Assembly: GCA_036897095.1 (NCBI GenBank)
Contig: JAYMSP010001322.1
Span: forward strand, 1-33,390
Source of the DNA: Plantago elongata
Lineage: Eukaryota > Streptophyta > Magnoliopsida > Lamiales > Plantaginaceae
Reading direction: 5' to 3'
Length of the DNA stretch: 33,390 nucleotides
Shown here: one piece after another, positions 23,059 through 33,390 of the stretch
How positions within the stretch are numbered: position 1 is the first letter of the stretch
How the letters are laid out: each line of letters begins with the position of its first letter
Position numbers and translations under genes: made by a program
Notes under the pieces: model-generated
Seen by the model: the letters and a program-made list of their open reading frames with translations, nothing else
The model's database searches: none
Told to the model about the DNA's origin: nothing

Positions 23059-24531
23059 ATGGCTGCAGCAGGACTCTCCCAAATCGGCCTAGCCGGTCTG
23101 GCCGTGATGGGACAAAACCTCGCCCTCAACATCGCCGAGAAAGGCTTCCCCATCTCCGTCTACAATCGCACCACTTCCAAAGTCGACGAAACCCTAGATC
23201 GCGCTCACCGCGAAGGCGAGCTCCCTCTCACTGGCCACTACACTCCCAAGGACTTCGTCCTCTCCATCAAAAAGCCCCGCTCCGTCATCATCCTCGTCAA
23301 AGCCGGCGCTCCCGTTGACCAAACCATCGCCGCTTTATCCGCCCACATGGAGCCCGGCGACACCATAATCGACGGTGGCAACGAGTGGTACGAGAATACC
23401 GAGCGTCGAATCATCGATGCGTCCGCTTCGGGTTTGTTGTACCTGGGTATGGGGGTGTCTGGTGGTGAGGATGGTGCTAGGAATGGACCGTCGATGATGC
23501 CGGGTGGGTCCCACAGGGCGTACTTGAACATTCATGGGATATTGGAGAAGGTGGCTGCTCAGGTGGATGATGGTCCTTGTGTGACTTACATTGGGGAAGG
23601 GGGGTCTGGGAATTTTGTTAAGATGGTGCATAATGGGATTGAGTATGGTGATATGCAGCTGATTTCAGAGGCGTATGATGTTTTGAAGAGTGTTGGGGGA
23701 TTGGGGAACGACGAGTTGGCTGCGATTTTCGAGGAGTGGAATAGAGGGGAGCTTGAGAGTTTTCTGGTTGAGATTACTAGTGATATATTTAGGGTGAAGG
23801 ATGAGGATACTGGGGAGGGGCATTTGGTGGATAAGATTTTGGACAAGACAGGGATGAAGGGGACCGGGAAGTGGACGGTGCAGCAGGCGGCGGAGCTGTC
23901 GATTGCAGCTCCGACGATTGCGGCGTCATTGGATAGTAGGTATATGAGTGGGTTGAAGGATGAGAGGGAGAGTGCGTCGGAGATTTTTGGGAAGGAGGGG
24001 TTGAAGGAGGATGAGATGGTCAAGGATGTGGGTAGTGTGGATAAGAAGAGGTTGATTGACGATGTTAGGCAGGCGCTTTACGCGTCTAAGATTTGTAGTT
24101 ATGCTCAGGGGATGAATTTGTTGAGGGCGAAGAGTATGGAGAAGGGGTGGGGGTTGAATTTGGGGGAGTTGGCGAGGATTTGGAAGGGTGGGTGTATTAT
24201 TAGGGCAGTGTTCTTGGATAGGATTAAGCAGGCGTATCAGAGGAATCCGGGGCTTGCGAATTTGATGGTGGATCCGGAGTTTGCTAGGGAGATGGTGCAG
24301 AGGCAGGCTGCGTGGAGGAGAGTTGTGGGGTTGGCGATTCAGAATGGGGTTAGTGTTCCTGGAATGTCTGCGAGTTTGCAGTATTTTGATAGCTACAGGC
24401 GTAGCAGACTTCCTGCTAACCTTGTGCAGGCTCAGAGGGACTACTTCGGGGCACATACTTATGAGAGGGTTGATCGTTCAGGAGCATATCATACTGAATG
24501 GTCCAAGCTTGCTAGGAAGGCCAGAGGGTAG
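23059..24531 (+). CDS. PGD: 6-phosphogluconate dehydrogenase, decarboxylating (intronless, 490 aa)
   Basis: Converts 6-phosphogluconate and NADP+ to ribulose 5-phosphate, CO2 and NADPH in the oxidative pentose phosphate pathway. The Rossmann start shows GLAVMGQNLALNIAEKGF (about 13-30) with NRT (36-38) for the NADP phosphate. Substrate and catalytic blocks follow: VSGGEDGA (133-140), Lys188 and His191-Asn192 in FVKMVHNG, and the family signature LDKTGMKGTGKW (261-272). Full length and uninterrupted; a single-exon gene is usual for plant PGDs. There is no clear N-terminal transit peptide. The C-terminus (KLARKARG) lacks a peroxisomal SKL-type tripeptide, so a cytosolic or cytosol/plastid isoform is likelier than the peroxisomal type. 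Codon composition changes sharply near codon 125 (see findings). Confidence 0.97.
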   Translation: MAAAGLSQIGLAGLAVMGQNLALNIAEKGFPISVYNRTTSKVDETLDRAHREGELPLTGHYTPKDFVLSIKKPRSVIILVKAGAPVDQTIAALSAHMEPGDTIIDGGNEWYENTERRIIDASASGLLYLGMGVSGGEDGARNGPSMMPGGSHRAYLNIHGILEKVAAQVDDGPCVTYIGEGGSGNFVKMVHNGIEYGDMQLISEAYDVLKSVGGLGNDELAAIFEEWNRGELESFLVEITSDIFRVKDEDTGEGHLVDKILDKTGMKGTGKWTVQQAAELSIAAPTIAASLDSRYMSGLKDERESASEIFGKEGLKEDEMVKDVGSVDKKRLIDDVRQALYASKICSYAQGMNLLRAKSMEKGWGLNLGELARIWKGGCIIRAVFLDRIKQAYQRNPGLANLMVDPEFAREMVQRQAAWRRVVGLAIQNGVSVPGMSASLQYFDSYRRSRLPANLVQAQRDYFGAHTYERVDRSGAYHTEWSKLARKARG

Positions 24532-26106
24532 AATGCAGATGGTTGAATTCTGGTTTGCTGCTTAAACTATCCTGCATTTGACATTCTTGAGGCATTTGTT
24601 TGAATTTATGTTGTATCCTTGATGAGGATTTTGTCGTTGCTCTATAGCTAGAATCTTTTGTAGACTCTGCATTGCTGCTTATGCAGCTAATAATAGGAGC
24701 AAACCTTTCAAATGTTACTTGCTTTTGATATTTCAGATGGTGCTGTTGGCATTTCCGTAGCTATCCTTGTGTTATTATTAGCCCGGCAATGCTTAATTAG
24801 CTTTGTTTGTGCCTGTTGATTCTTGTTTTCTGCTTAAGTTAACAAATTGAGATCGTATTGAAATAATTGAATATCTCAGCATCCCGTCATTACAATTATA
24901 ATCTATCTTTGTGCACTGGCATATGACAATTGGAACAGTACAAAGCAATATTTAGCAATTGCAATTCATGCTCTATTCATTGATCTTATATTTTGATTAT
25001 TAACCTGCCTAAGGATTTTTGAAGCTAAGTTTCTAGTTAATGCAAATATGTAACTTTATCTATTTTTAAAGACTGTAGAGCTCATAATATTGGTGTTGAT
25101 GTATCATGTCTGAAATGTAATAACTTCATTTGAATTTTTTTCTCTCTGTTTCTATATTTCTTTTGCCTTTCTTTTCTTTTCTTTTTCCAGATAAGACACT
25201 TCATATTCTTTCCTTTTTATGCATGCATCAATGCACACATGCATAATAAAGTTGGTCATTTTTATGATGTATTGAGGCTTGTTTGAGAAGCAGATGTGCT
25301 CCTGAGCGGATCCTTGTTGATCTCACACATGTTAATAATGGCCAAAGACATTTCTGTAGATTGAATACATAAAATTTGGGTCATTTGAATCTCTGGTTCC
25401 ATCGCACATAGTATGTATATTTGGACCTCAAAAGCATATACTGTTTTGCTACTTGTTTAGATTCCTCTGTTTCATTGATGTCTGCATCTTTATCGACATA
25501 AATCGTGTACTTGGCAGTGGTGGCTGATCTATTACATACTGAATACTGTAGCGGATGTTGATTGTTGCGATAATTAAACACACAACTGACAACTCTATGT
25601 TGTCTGGTTTAACTACAGTCGACAGACCTTGAGTTATATGCATCGCCTGAATCCTCTGTTCTTATTCTAACAACTTGATTCGGGAATTTATAGCTATATG
25701 AATGATGGTAGACTGGTAGTTAAGATACCATGTTTACCCTATATTTTTGCAATGCAGTTTGATTCTACCCTTGAACTGCACAAATCACAATGATACAAAA
25801 TACTTGCTCTTTAAAGTCATTTTCACATGAGCCAACTGCAAAATTCTCGCTTTCTGCAGCTTAACTATCCATGTTTTACAGAACTTGGGTGTGTGTTGTA
25901 TATATCCAGTTTTGCTTGTCACAGTTTCGAAGTCAGTATCAAAGTAAAAACTATTTTTCTGAATACATGATGTTCATGTTATAAGTTCACCCAACTGCCG
26001 TACAATTACTAGAAATTATACAACTCAAAATGACGAGGCACAAAGTAGTCCGATTCGTTAATTTTGTAAGAAAGCTAAAGATAAACAAAGAGCATTAAGC
26101 ACAATA
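24532..26106. other. Intergenic region downstream of PGD
   Basis: The PGD 3' untranslated region probably covers the first 150-250 bases. The rest has T/C-rich runs (about 25140-25195) and no supported gene or element; the short minus-strand open frames near 25381-25643 look like chance. Confidence 0.5.
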
Positions 26107-27012
26107 TTAGGCATACCAAGACAACTTTGGATTTGGCAGGGTTGTGCTCTCAAGTACAGGCTGAGTTCTTGTTGGCTCAGCCCGCGGAATTTTCCCACTG
26201 TCAATCCAGTATATTTGCAGACACTCTCCATCATCCGCTTCCTTTTCCATTTCTTGATTTCTTCTTCCTAATAACAATCTTACAACCATTGCTCCGGTCA
26301 TTCCAACCATGATCAGCACGAAAAATCCAAGCAGTGATCCCATAATCCAGAAAGGCCAGATCTTCTGTTTCTTCTTCAAAGGAATGACTATCGCAAAATG
26401 ACCTGAACTTGCTGTGTAACACACATTAGGCAAGCCCATTTCACTAATCAACACTTCCCCAAGAGCACCAAAAGCAGCACATTTTCTCCTCGTTTCATTA
26501 ACCAGAGTTGAATTCAGGAATTGAACTGCTACAGGCTTACCGTTCGTGTTGAGCTCAATCTTGGTCAAGTTTCTGCTTCTCATATGTGATGCATCATACA
26601 CCAGAAAACCCAGAACTGGACTTGTGAGCGCGTAACCTGACAATCTGTAGTACGATGTAGACCAGTTGCCGAGGTTATGGTACACTATGAGAAGTCTTTT
26701 CACATAAGGGACAGGTAGAGTTTGAGGTGGGATAAGGAAATCACTGAAATTAGCACCTTGTTTCCAGAGCGTCCTGCTTCTGAGCCCTACTACTGAAACC
26801 TTCATCCCTGTCAGATTGGCTGGTGGGCTAGCGTTGTAGAGTGCACCAGTGTGTGGCCGGCTGTGCATCATAGCTCTGAAAGCATGATCATGAAGAATGC
26901 CTTCTAAGGACTGATCAAATGTATTCGCTCCGCAGAGGACCAAAAAAGACGAACACAACAAGAAGAGAAACAGCAAGATGATGACAGGAGCGTTAGCCAT
27001 TGTATGTTCCAT
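26107..27012 (-). CDS. DUF1191 family single-pass membrane protein (301 aa, intronless)
   Basis: Plant-specific family of unknown function. Visible features: an N-terminal signal peptide (about 5-29, rich in Leu/Phe, ending LCGA); a luminal or extracellular domain (about 30-210) with seven N-glycosylation sequons (Asn60, 66, 88, 116, 148, 167, 172) and two cysteines (178, 198); and one transmembrane helix (about 219-247) followed by the basic stop-transfer LLLGRR and an acidic cytosolic tail. This predicts a type I membrane protein of the secretory pathway. Two in-frame ATGs exist (27012 and 27000); the second directly precedes the hydrophobic segment, and either could be used. Arabidopsis At4g23720 is a member, as far as I recall. 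Confidence 0.88.
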   Translation of the reverse strand: MEHTMANAPVIILLFLFLLCSSFLVLCGANTFDQSLEGILHDHAFRAMMHSRPHTGALYNASPPANLTGMKVSVVGLRSRTLWKQGANFSDFLIPPQTLPVPYVKRLLIVYHNLGNWSTSYYRLSGYALTSPVLGFLVYDASHMRSRNLTKIELNTNGKPVAVQFLNSTLVNETRRKCAAFGALGEVLISEMGLPNVCYTASSGHFAIVIPLKKKQKIWPFWIMGSLLGFFVLIMVGMTGAMVVRLLLGRRNQEMEKEADDGECLQIYWIDSGKIPRAEPTRTQPVLESTTLPNPKLSWYA

Positions 27013-27717
27013 GCCAGTTGGTTTTCTTTGGTCACAAGTTCATAGTACCATTTGGATGGATGACTCACAAAGACATTCCAACGGTAAATGCTTTTGTAAA
27101 GCCTTTTTTGGGACCCTGGACCAGCAACTACACACCTTTAATCATGTTCTTGCTTCATTATGTCCCTGCTATTTGGCCTCAATTTATGCCTGTTTATCAA
27201 GTTCTTGATTTTCAAAAAGTGCATGACGAATAATGACGACTCTGAAATAAGTCCAGCTAAAAGTCAAGGGTCTATGATGTTAAGCTACCATAAAGTTCCA
27301 GTTGGTACAAGCTCGGGTAGAAAATTAATCATTGAAGATGCTGTAAAGAGCTATTCCAAAGAAAATGGCTTTAATGCACGCTGATACACCAAACTTTTGC
27401 CTTTTAGGAATATAGAGAAAAAATCTAGAAAACGTATATAAAAAATAAAAGATGCATCTTGATAAAGATATTTTCTTTCTGCATCAACAGCTTCTGCTCA
27501 AAAACAGTCAGAAACCAGTACCCATATATGTACATGGTCAGGATACATAAGTTACAGAAAACCACCCTCGCAGTAATTGATTAAGCCAAAGAACATTAGC
27601 CATGGAACTTTACATTCACCCAGTTCACTGCTACTGCTACTAACTAATACTACTACTGGGGTGCAGAGTTAGAAGGCTTTTCTAACATTTGCTCTTAATC
27701 CTTCACTATACCAGTAT
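27013..27717. other. Intergenic region: DUF1191 promoter side and LRB/POB1 3' flank
   Basis: The DUF1191 upstream region and the LRB 3' untranslated region share this stretch. A plus-strand open frame (27160-27384) ends in a polar, plausible-looking segment (SSGRKLIIEDAVKSYSKENG) but has no recognised homology and no supporting splice context. Confidence 0.5.
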
Positions 27718-30700
27718 TCATTTCTTGAGCGTCAGCTCAGCTCTTAGATGGAGCACGCCATTGATAAAATAAGGGCTGTCATCAGCTATAAACGCAGTCC
27801 ATGGCACACCAAACAGATTCCGGTACCCAACAGCCTTTCCTCCTGTGAACGTATAATTCCCCTTGTACTTGCTCACGAACTCTTCTGATGGCGTTGTTCT
27901 TGATGAGAACTCATAGTCAACTGCAAATGACACTGACCCTTTCTCTTGCATGCCTAAAAACAACCCGAAACAGTGGAAATTACTCTGTTGGTCCATGTTG
28001 CAGTGGCCTGACAGAAAGAACCCTTGTCCGCCCAAGTGAAATGCCTGAGAGTAGACACGACCAGAGGGGTGGAGATTAATGCATTCCTCCCGCTTCAGAT
28101 CAAGATATACTATACACTGTTGACAAGGCGATTCGAACTCAATCACCTTCACAGGTCGATATTTGTAAGCACGCTGCACACACTTTCGGAAATTTTCATT
28201 GGGTAGTGTTGAAATAAGTATGCGTTGTCTATGTGGTACTTCAGATTTAAAAAATAGGGCATCTAGAACAATTCTGGATGCAAGGTCAAAATCAATGTCA
28301 GGAGTATTCAAGAGTTTCCTCAGCTTTCTGCAAGTCATGCATGGGAAACGAATGAATCGAAGTAGACGCTTGCGTAATATCTCCCGTCGTTCCTCTAACC
28401 CTGGATAATGTATTCGGGCCCACTTCATCACGAGATCATAGACAGCATCCTCTGAAGCTACTTGCAGGTCGTCACTGACCAGAACTGCCTCGAAACCAGG
28501 TAAAGGCAATTTAAGCACCTCCTCCTGTGACCTAATAGTAGCAGAAACAATTAACCAAGTTAATAGCTGAAATAGGTAGTTAAAATGGACCTGCAACAGA
28601 AAATTTGCTAGATATTTTCTAAAATATATAAACTATTTCAATCCAATTCAGAAGCCGGAACATTAAGAGGAACAAAGGCACAAATCCAGATATAAATACT
28701 TACTTGCTCAAGTCCTTGAAGCGATCAGCAAGGAAAACCTTGGCAGCATCTGTAAGCGGCTGAACTGTATCAGACATCAAAACGGTTGACGGAAGATCCA
28801 GGTAGAGCAATGCTGCTTCACAAGTCATCGGTGACTTCCTCAATAATCTGCTGCAATACCTCATGCACGATGCAACTTCAAACTTGTCAGCAACCATCAA
28901 GATATCAAGTAAAGCAGATGGTGTAGTTCTTAATAGAGTATTAGTATACATGAAGTTCAACAGATCCATGAGTGCAGCTTCCTCTGCAGGACACATAGTA
29001 GAGAAACTAAGGTTAGTCATCAATGTTATTACGCTTGTTTTCAGAAAATGCATTACAGTTTATACATTTGATAACCCCAATAATCACATGTTTCTCAAAT
29101 GGGCCCCTATCATTTCAACAATGTAAAGAAGGGTATTTGAATCTGGTTTTTTTCTAATTTCATTATTCCAAAAAACACCATGCATATTTGGTGATATATT
29201 CCTATTTACAGAAGTAGATCTATTTTCACTAGGCAAAAGGGAGAAGAGATATTTTTTTTCTCTAAAAGCAAATTAATCCAGAGATCACCTTTTGAGAGCC
29301 CTCTACTTGTTACAAATTAGGCTACATGGCTCATAAATGCTTATCCTGTAAAGAATCTTATCATTGCTCAAATGTGAAGTTTTGATGAAAAGGTACAGAG
29401 GAAGCAGAGTTACCTGACTCTTGGATACGTAGAGTTACCTGCCACTGATTCGACTCTCTCATTCCATTTGAGAATAACTGTAAAAGGCATTTCATGGTGA
29501 AAAAAGGGAGGAACAGTAGCAGAAAATCTAATGTAGCAGCTCATAAATGAAACCCTAGAGGTAAGTGGAGGAACAGTTGCTTTAATGTGGTGAGTCCAAG
29601 GTTGAACTTGATCCCTCACATAAACTTCTCAGGATGGGAGCGTAAGTGGGGTGGCATGAAAAATGAAACTTACCTTGTAGAAAAATGGACTTTTTGCTGC
29701 CAATATAGGGGAGCTGATGTGTATGGTCTCAACTCTGGGTGCAGTATAATCCATGCAAGATGATGCATAGTTCCGCTGAGTTGCTTCATCACCTAGACAT
29801 AATGAAATAGCAATATGTAGTTTTAGAAACATGACATAGTTTAAATTTGGAAACCTAGTAAGATATGAAGTATGCAACCTACTGTTTTATTTCTAATGCA
29901 ATCTGATACCCTAATCAAGAATTATGAAAAGAAAGCACCAAAAGTCGATTTCTACGTAAACTGCAACCTAATAATGGACTGCAGAAAAGGACATGTAGAG
30001 TTACCAGGTTGGTTGATTGTTGTGTCAATAGCCAAAGGTGCCTCCTCAAGGACCTCAACCATTGTGACAGCTTCCTCTTGATCTTCATTAGCAGCAACAT
30101 CATCCAAGTCTGGCATATTGCAATTCAAAATTTGCTCTTCACTTTGAACGTTCAGTTCTGCATTTGGAAAATGGAAAAGGTAAAGTATTAAATTACAAGA
30201 GAATTTCCTAAGCCCAACATGCATTCAAACTACATGCCAGTAAGGGATTACACCCAAAAAAAAACCAAAATATCAAATTACGAGTACAACAAAAATACAC
30301 TTTTTGCTTTATTTATTGTATACTACTATATTATAGTACATTCAAAAGTACCAACCACCGAAATTTCTGAACTCCGAAGCACAAGAAAGGAATAAAATGA
30401 ATAGAAGATTTTAAAAAATCAATTAGCAAAACATATTTTGCACTTGAATAAGTTAAAATTAGTAATATTTTTATTCCAACCCTTGAATCAGTCCAAAAAA
30501 TACACTTTCAATTTCGCCCAAAGCCCGCTCTGTAGCCCTCAGCCCAAATACCAAAACCCACCAGAAGAAATTAAGATATGGCGAAATAAACCACGTACAA
30601 CTATACAGAAAAAAGAATGCAGACATCTGATAGATGTATTCGTGCTACATAAACAAAGAAGAAATTTCCTAAGCCGAGCATGAATTAAAATCATATACTG

Positions 30701-31688
30701 TCCGAATTTCCGCTCGCAACTTGTAAATCATAAAGATAGATCTCATATTTTTTCATGGAATACAAACAAGGTTCACGCCCGTATGCCAAAACTACAGTCA
30801 TGTAGAATATAGATCGTCATAAATGTTAACAGAAAGTAAACGATCACCTAGAACTGCATTTAAATGTATGCAGTGAACTAAACCATTAATGAAATTTTGC
30901 AACATCAGCCATCAGTCCTACAAATATGGCCGTATATCTCAAACAATCAATTTTGCAAAAGTACATCCAGACTCCTAACGAGGGTCAAGTGAAGTTGATA
31001 CTCACATGAAATGCATGTTTACTCCACACAGAAGAATGCAGGTTGCTACCTGTAAAATACAATACCAATATACTAGTAGAAAACAAAATAAGAGCTGAAG
31101 GTTATGAAACTATGTCTTAATTTCAAATTGCTCGTTAACCAGATTAACTGAAGGTGCTTAGGTGCATTCATGATAAAATAAACAGTGTTCCTTCATCCTT
31201 GCCATATCATCAGCATGATAGCTCTAGTTTACAGAAACTAAAAAGCTGTAAAGCCAAAAACAAGTACCTAACCCATTGCCTAATCTCTCAAATCCAAACC
31301 CTAACTTCGAAAGTAACATGTGCTTATTTAAATCCCCTTAAGTAATAACTAACAAAAATGCATCATAATAAATTCCATAATCCCAATTCCAAACAGAGAA
31401 AAACATAACAAATTACATGAACAGTTAATAATCCTAAAAATGAGAAAATGTACAGGGTGAAGAATTACCAGTACAAGGATGAAGATCATGACGACGACGC
31501 TTGCGGTTACGAAGGGCCCAGTGAGCAAGGGTATTGTGACTAGTCGGGCTATCGGGTTTGGAGCCGGGTGAGTCCGGTGCGATCTCGATCAGTAAAACTC
31601 TATCGGAGAAATTGGAGTCGTTGAACGCAAACCCAAAGTCCGACGACCATGACTCCGTCGAACTGCCCGTCGAACTGCCGGAATCCAT
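27718..31688 (-). CDS. POB1: LRB/POB1-type BTB/POZ domain protein (light-response BTB), six exons, 549 aa
   Basis: Exons 31469-31688, 30005-30157, 29674-29792, 29414-29477, 28704-28983 and 27718-28531; all five introns are GT-AG and every phase agrees (1650 nt with stop). The N-terminus is Ser/Asp-rich with a basic nuclear-localisation-like [10 protein letters not shown] (60-69) and an acidic linker. The BTB domain (about 130-240) contains [21 protein letters not shown] split by intron 3, then [17 protein letters not shown]-like region (about 240-350) and the conserved C-terminal half ([31 protein letters not shown]) follow. Family members are substrate adaptors for CUL3 ubiquitin ligases; Arabidopsis LRB1/2 promote phytochrome B and PIF3 turnover in the nucleus. 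The in-frame TTG one codon upstream is not a start; ATG at 31688 is used. Confidence 0.93.
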
Positions 31689-33390
31689 CAAATCGCCGCC
31701 CTAGTAAAAATACCCAATTGTCCTTTGAAGGAAAATGAATTCAACACTTGTTCCTTTCAAGGAGTATATGCCTATATATGTAAATATCTTCTTGTTTGAC
31801 AAGGATAATGGGAATGGGAATTGTTGCTTGGAGGGAAAGATTTGTCCACAAAGAAGATGGGTTATTGGGAATTTGGGATGTATATCTTTGTAGTTTATGG
31901 TCAGAATTTGGGTTTTCAAGCTTTTGGGTTTTATGTGGAATTCACATCCATGTTTATGTATTGTCTATTAATTGCACTGCAATGTTACATTAGAAATGGA
32001 AATGAGATAAAGTGGAGAGTAGAGGAGAGGAGACAAGAATAAGGTGGAAGGATATGGAAATTTATTATGATGACAGATTTCAAGAGTTTGGTTTTTCACC
32101 GGACAATAACGAATTTAAAATGTTGACGACCATTTTAATCGATTAATATTACAACTACAATGATAAAAATAAATATTCCCACCGAATTAACAAAAAATTT
32201 TAAGGACTTATTTTATTTTAGTTTTAAAAAATTTAATTAAATATTAATTTATGATTGTTAGTATATTAATAAAGTTATTAGTGGATTACAAAGTAAATGA
32301 GAGATTGAATAGAATGATAATAAAGAAAGTGGAAGAAATAATAAAGAATGGTCAATTATACATGTAGAGGAAATTGTGCAGATTTAACAATTGCACCAAC
32401 AAATAATAGAGCAACACACAACGTAACAAATGAAAATTTTAATTTATTATTCAAAATTAAGTTATTGAATATTTTGAATAAATGTTTAAATTCAAAACTA
32501 TCCGTTATTCAATAAAACCCAATTGGAATGAGAATTTTTCTTCTTCGATCTAACGAAACACCAATCAAACAAACGTCGTGGAACATTATGGTAAATATGG
32601 TATGAATGTACCTAACTGATCGGTTTGTGTAGGTATTTTCATATGTTTACTTGATAATTAGTATTGTTGAAATCATCATATGCAATGTTATTGTTGGTCT
32701 TAATATTTAAATATATTAGTTGGTCAACGTCAATGTTTGTATGTGTCAAGACGTTGTATTAATCTAAAAAGTAGATAAATTGTCTATGATCTTTTTCAAT
32801 GATACTTAGGTAATGTGAATAGTAACTTTATAATTCCGGTCCGACTACAGTTCCGGTAAGAATTTCGATTAGGCAATGTAGCTGCCATGCAGTTCCGGTA
32901 AAAACTCCAGTAGGAATCTCGGCTACGCAGTTCCGATTAAATTTCAACCCGTAAAGTCGTCGATCAAAGAGAAATAGGCTGAGAGTGAGTGAGGCGGTGG
33001 TGATGGGTGGACATCGGAGAGTGAGAGAGGTGATGGTGATGGCAGAGAGAGGATAGAGAGTGGTGTAGCGGATTGGAGGTGGTGGTCATGGGCGGAGGTG
33101 TGGAAGTGGTGTGGAGGCGGTGGAAGGAGGTACAAGGCAGAAGAAGACGGGTACCAACAAGGAAGAAGACGGATCGAGGATTTAAAGAACATTGTAAAAA
33201 TGGTAGAAAGTTGGTCGAAGGAAGTAATTGCTTTTACCCGTCTCAGTCTAGAGTTGAGGAGAACGGTTTGTTTATATAATTAATTAAACATTTTATATTT
33301 ACAGTTTAATTAAACATTTTTATAAATCCATCCGGATTCATATACGACTAATAAATAATTAAAAAATTAGATGTGAATGTTTTATTAATG
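31689..33390. other. Upstream flank of LRB/POB1 and AT-rich intergenic region
   Basis: The first few hundred bases should hold the promoter of the minus-strand BTB gene. Beyond about 32050 the sequence is AT-rich. Near 32848-32940 the phrase CAGTTCCGGTAA recurs three times with variation. From 32980 to 33165 the plus strand is a G-rich GGTGG/GGAGG low-complexity tract whose minus strand is Pro/Ser-rich; I do not call a gene there. Confidence 0.5.

Noticed and set aside
23238..24456. Several long open frames antisense to PGD
   Set aside because: Shadows of the strongly skewed PGD coding sequence; His/Pro/Ile-rich without family features.
27160..27384. 74-codon plus-strand open frame upstream of DUF1191
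   Set aside because: Its tail looks protein-like, but there is no recognised homology, no second exon and no promoter evidence.
32944..33283. Pro/Ser-rich minus-strand and Gly/Arg-rich plus-strand open frames
   Set aside because: Both come from a GGTGG/GGAGG low-complexity tract; no conserved domain visible.

Overview
This is a plant nuclear genome window, most likely a eudicot. It is AT-rich, with spliced genes carrying GT-AG introns, plant-only protein families (DUF1191, an LRR receptor-like pseudokinase, an LRB/POB1-type BTB protein) and abundant LTR-retrotransposon and MITE debris. No prokaryotic, organellar, viral or CRISPR content was seen.

Layout. 1-2845 looks like one very long LTR (solo, or the 3' LTR of an element running off the left edge). 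2846-5540 is AT-rich intergenic sequence with microsatellites. 5540-6876 is a deleted LTR element on the minus strand, with one intact-looking LTR. 8212-9829 (+) is a three-exon adenylate kinase 6 gene. 10477-12562 (-) is a two-exon LRR receptor-like pseudokinase gene. 13940-17605 is a transposon-rich stretch: a long-arm foldback element, a PIF-like MITE, a hAT-type non-autonomous element with a perfect 8-bp target duplication, and two MITEs of one family side by side. 17894-19369 (-) holds an orphan exon and two exons of a truncated PPR gene, followed by a purine-rich tandem repeat. 20017-21640 (-) is an F-box/LRR pseudogene interrupted by a MITE. 23059-24531 (+) is an intronless 6-phosphogluconate dehydrogenase gene. 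26107-27012 (-) is a DUF1191 membrane protein gene. 27718-31688 (-) is a six-exon LRB/POB1 BTB gene. The remainder is AT-rich intergenic sequence.

Five genes look complete: AK6 (176 aa), the LRR pseudokinase (632 aa), PGD (490 aa), DUF1191 (301 aa) and LRB/POB1 (549 aa). For the spliced ones I built exon models by hand from GT-AG sites, and the phases agree at every junction. The genes do not form a pathway: they cover ribosome biogenesis and nucleotide metabolism, cell-surface signalling, the oxidative pentose phosphate pathway, an unknown membrane function and light-response ubiquitination. I found no convincing new multi-gene system. The most informative novelties are the mobile elements with readable ends and target duplications, and an abrupt compositional switch inside the PGD coding sequence.
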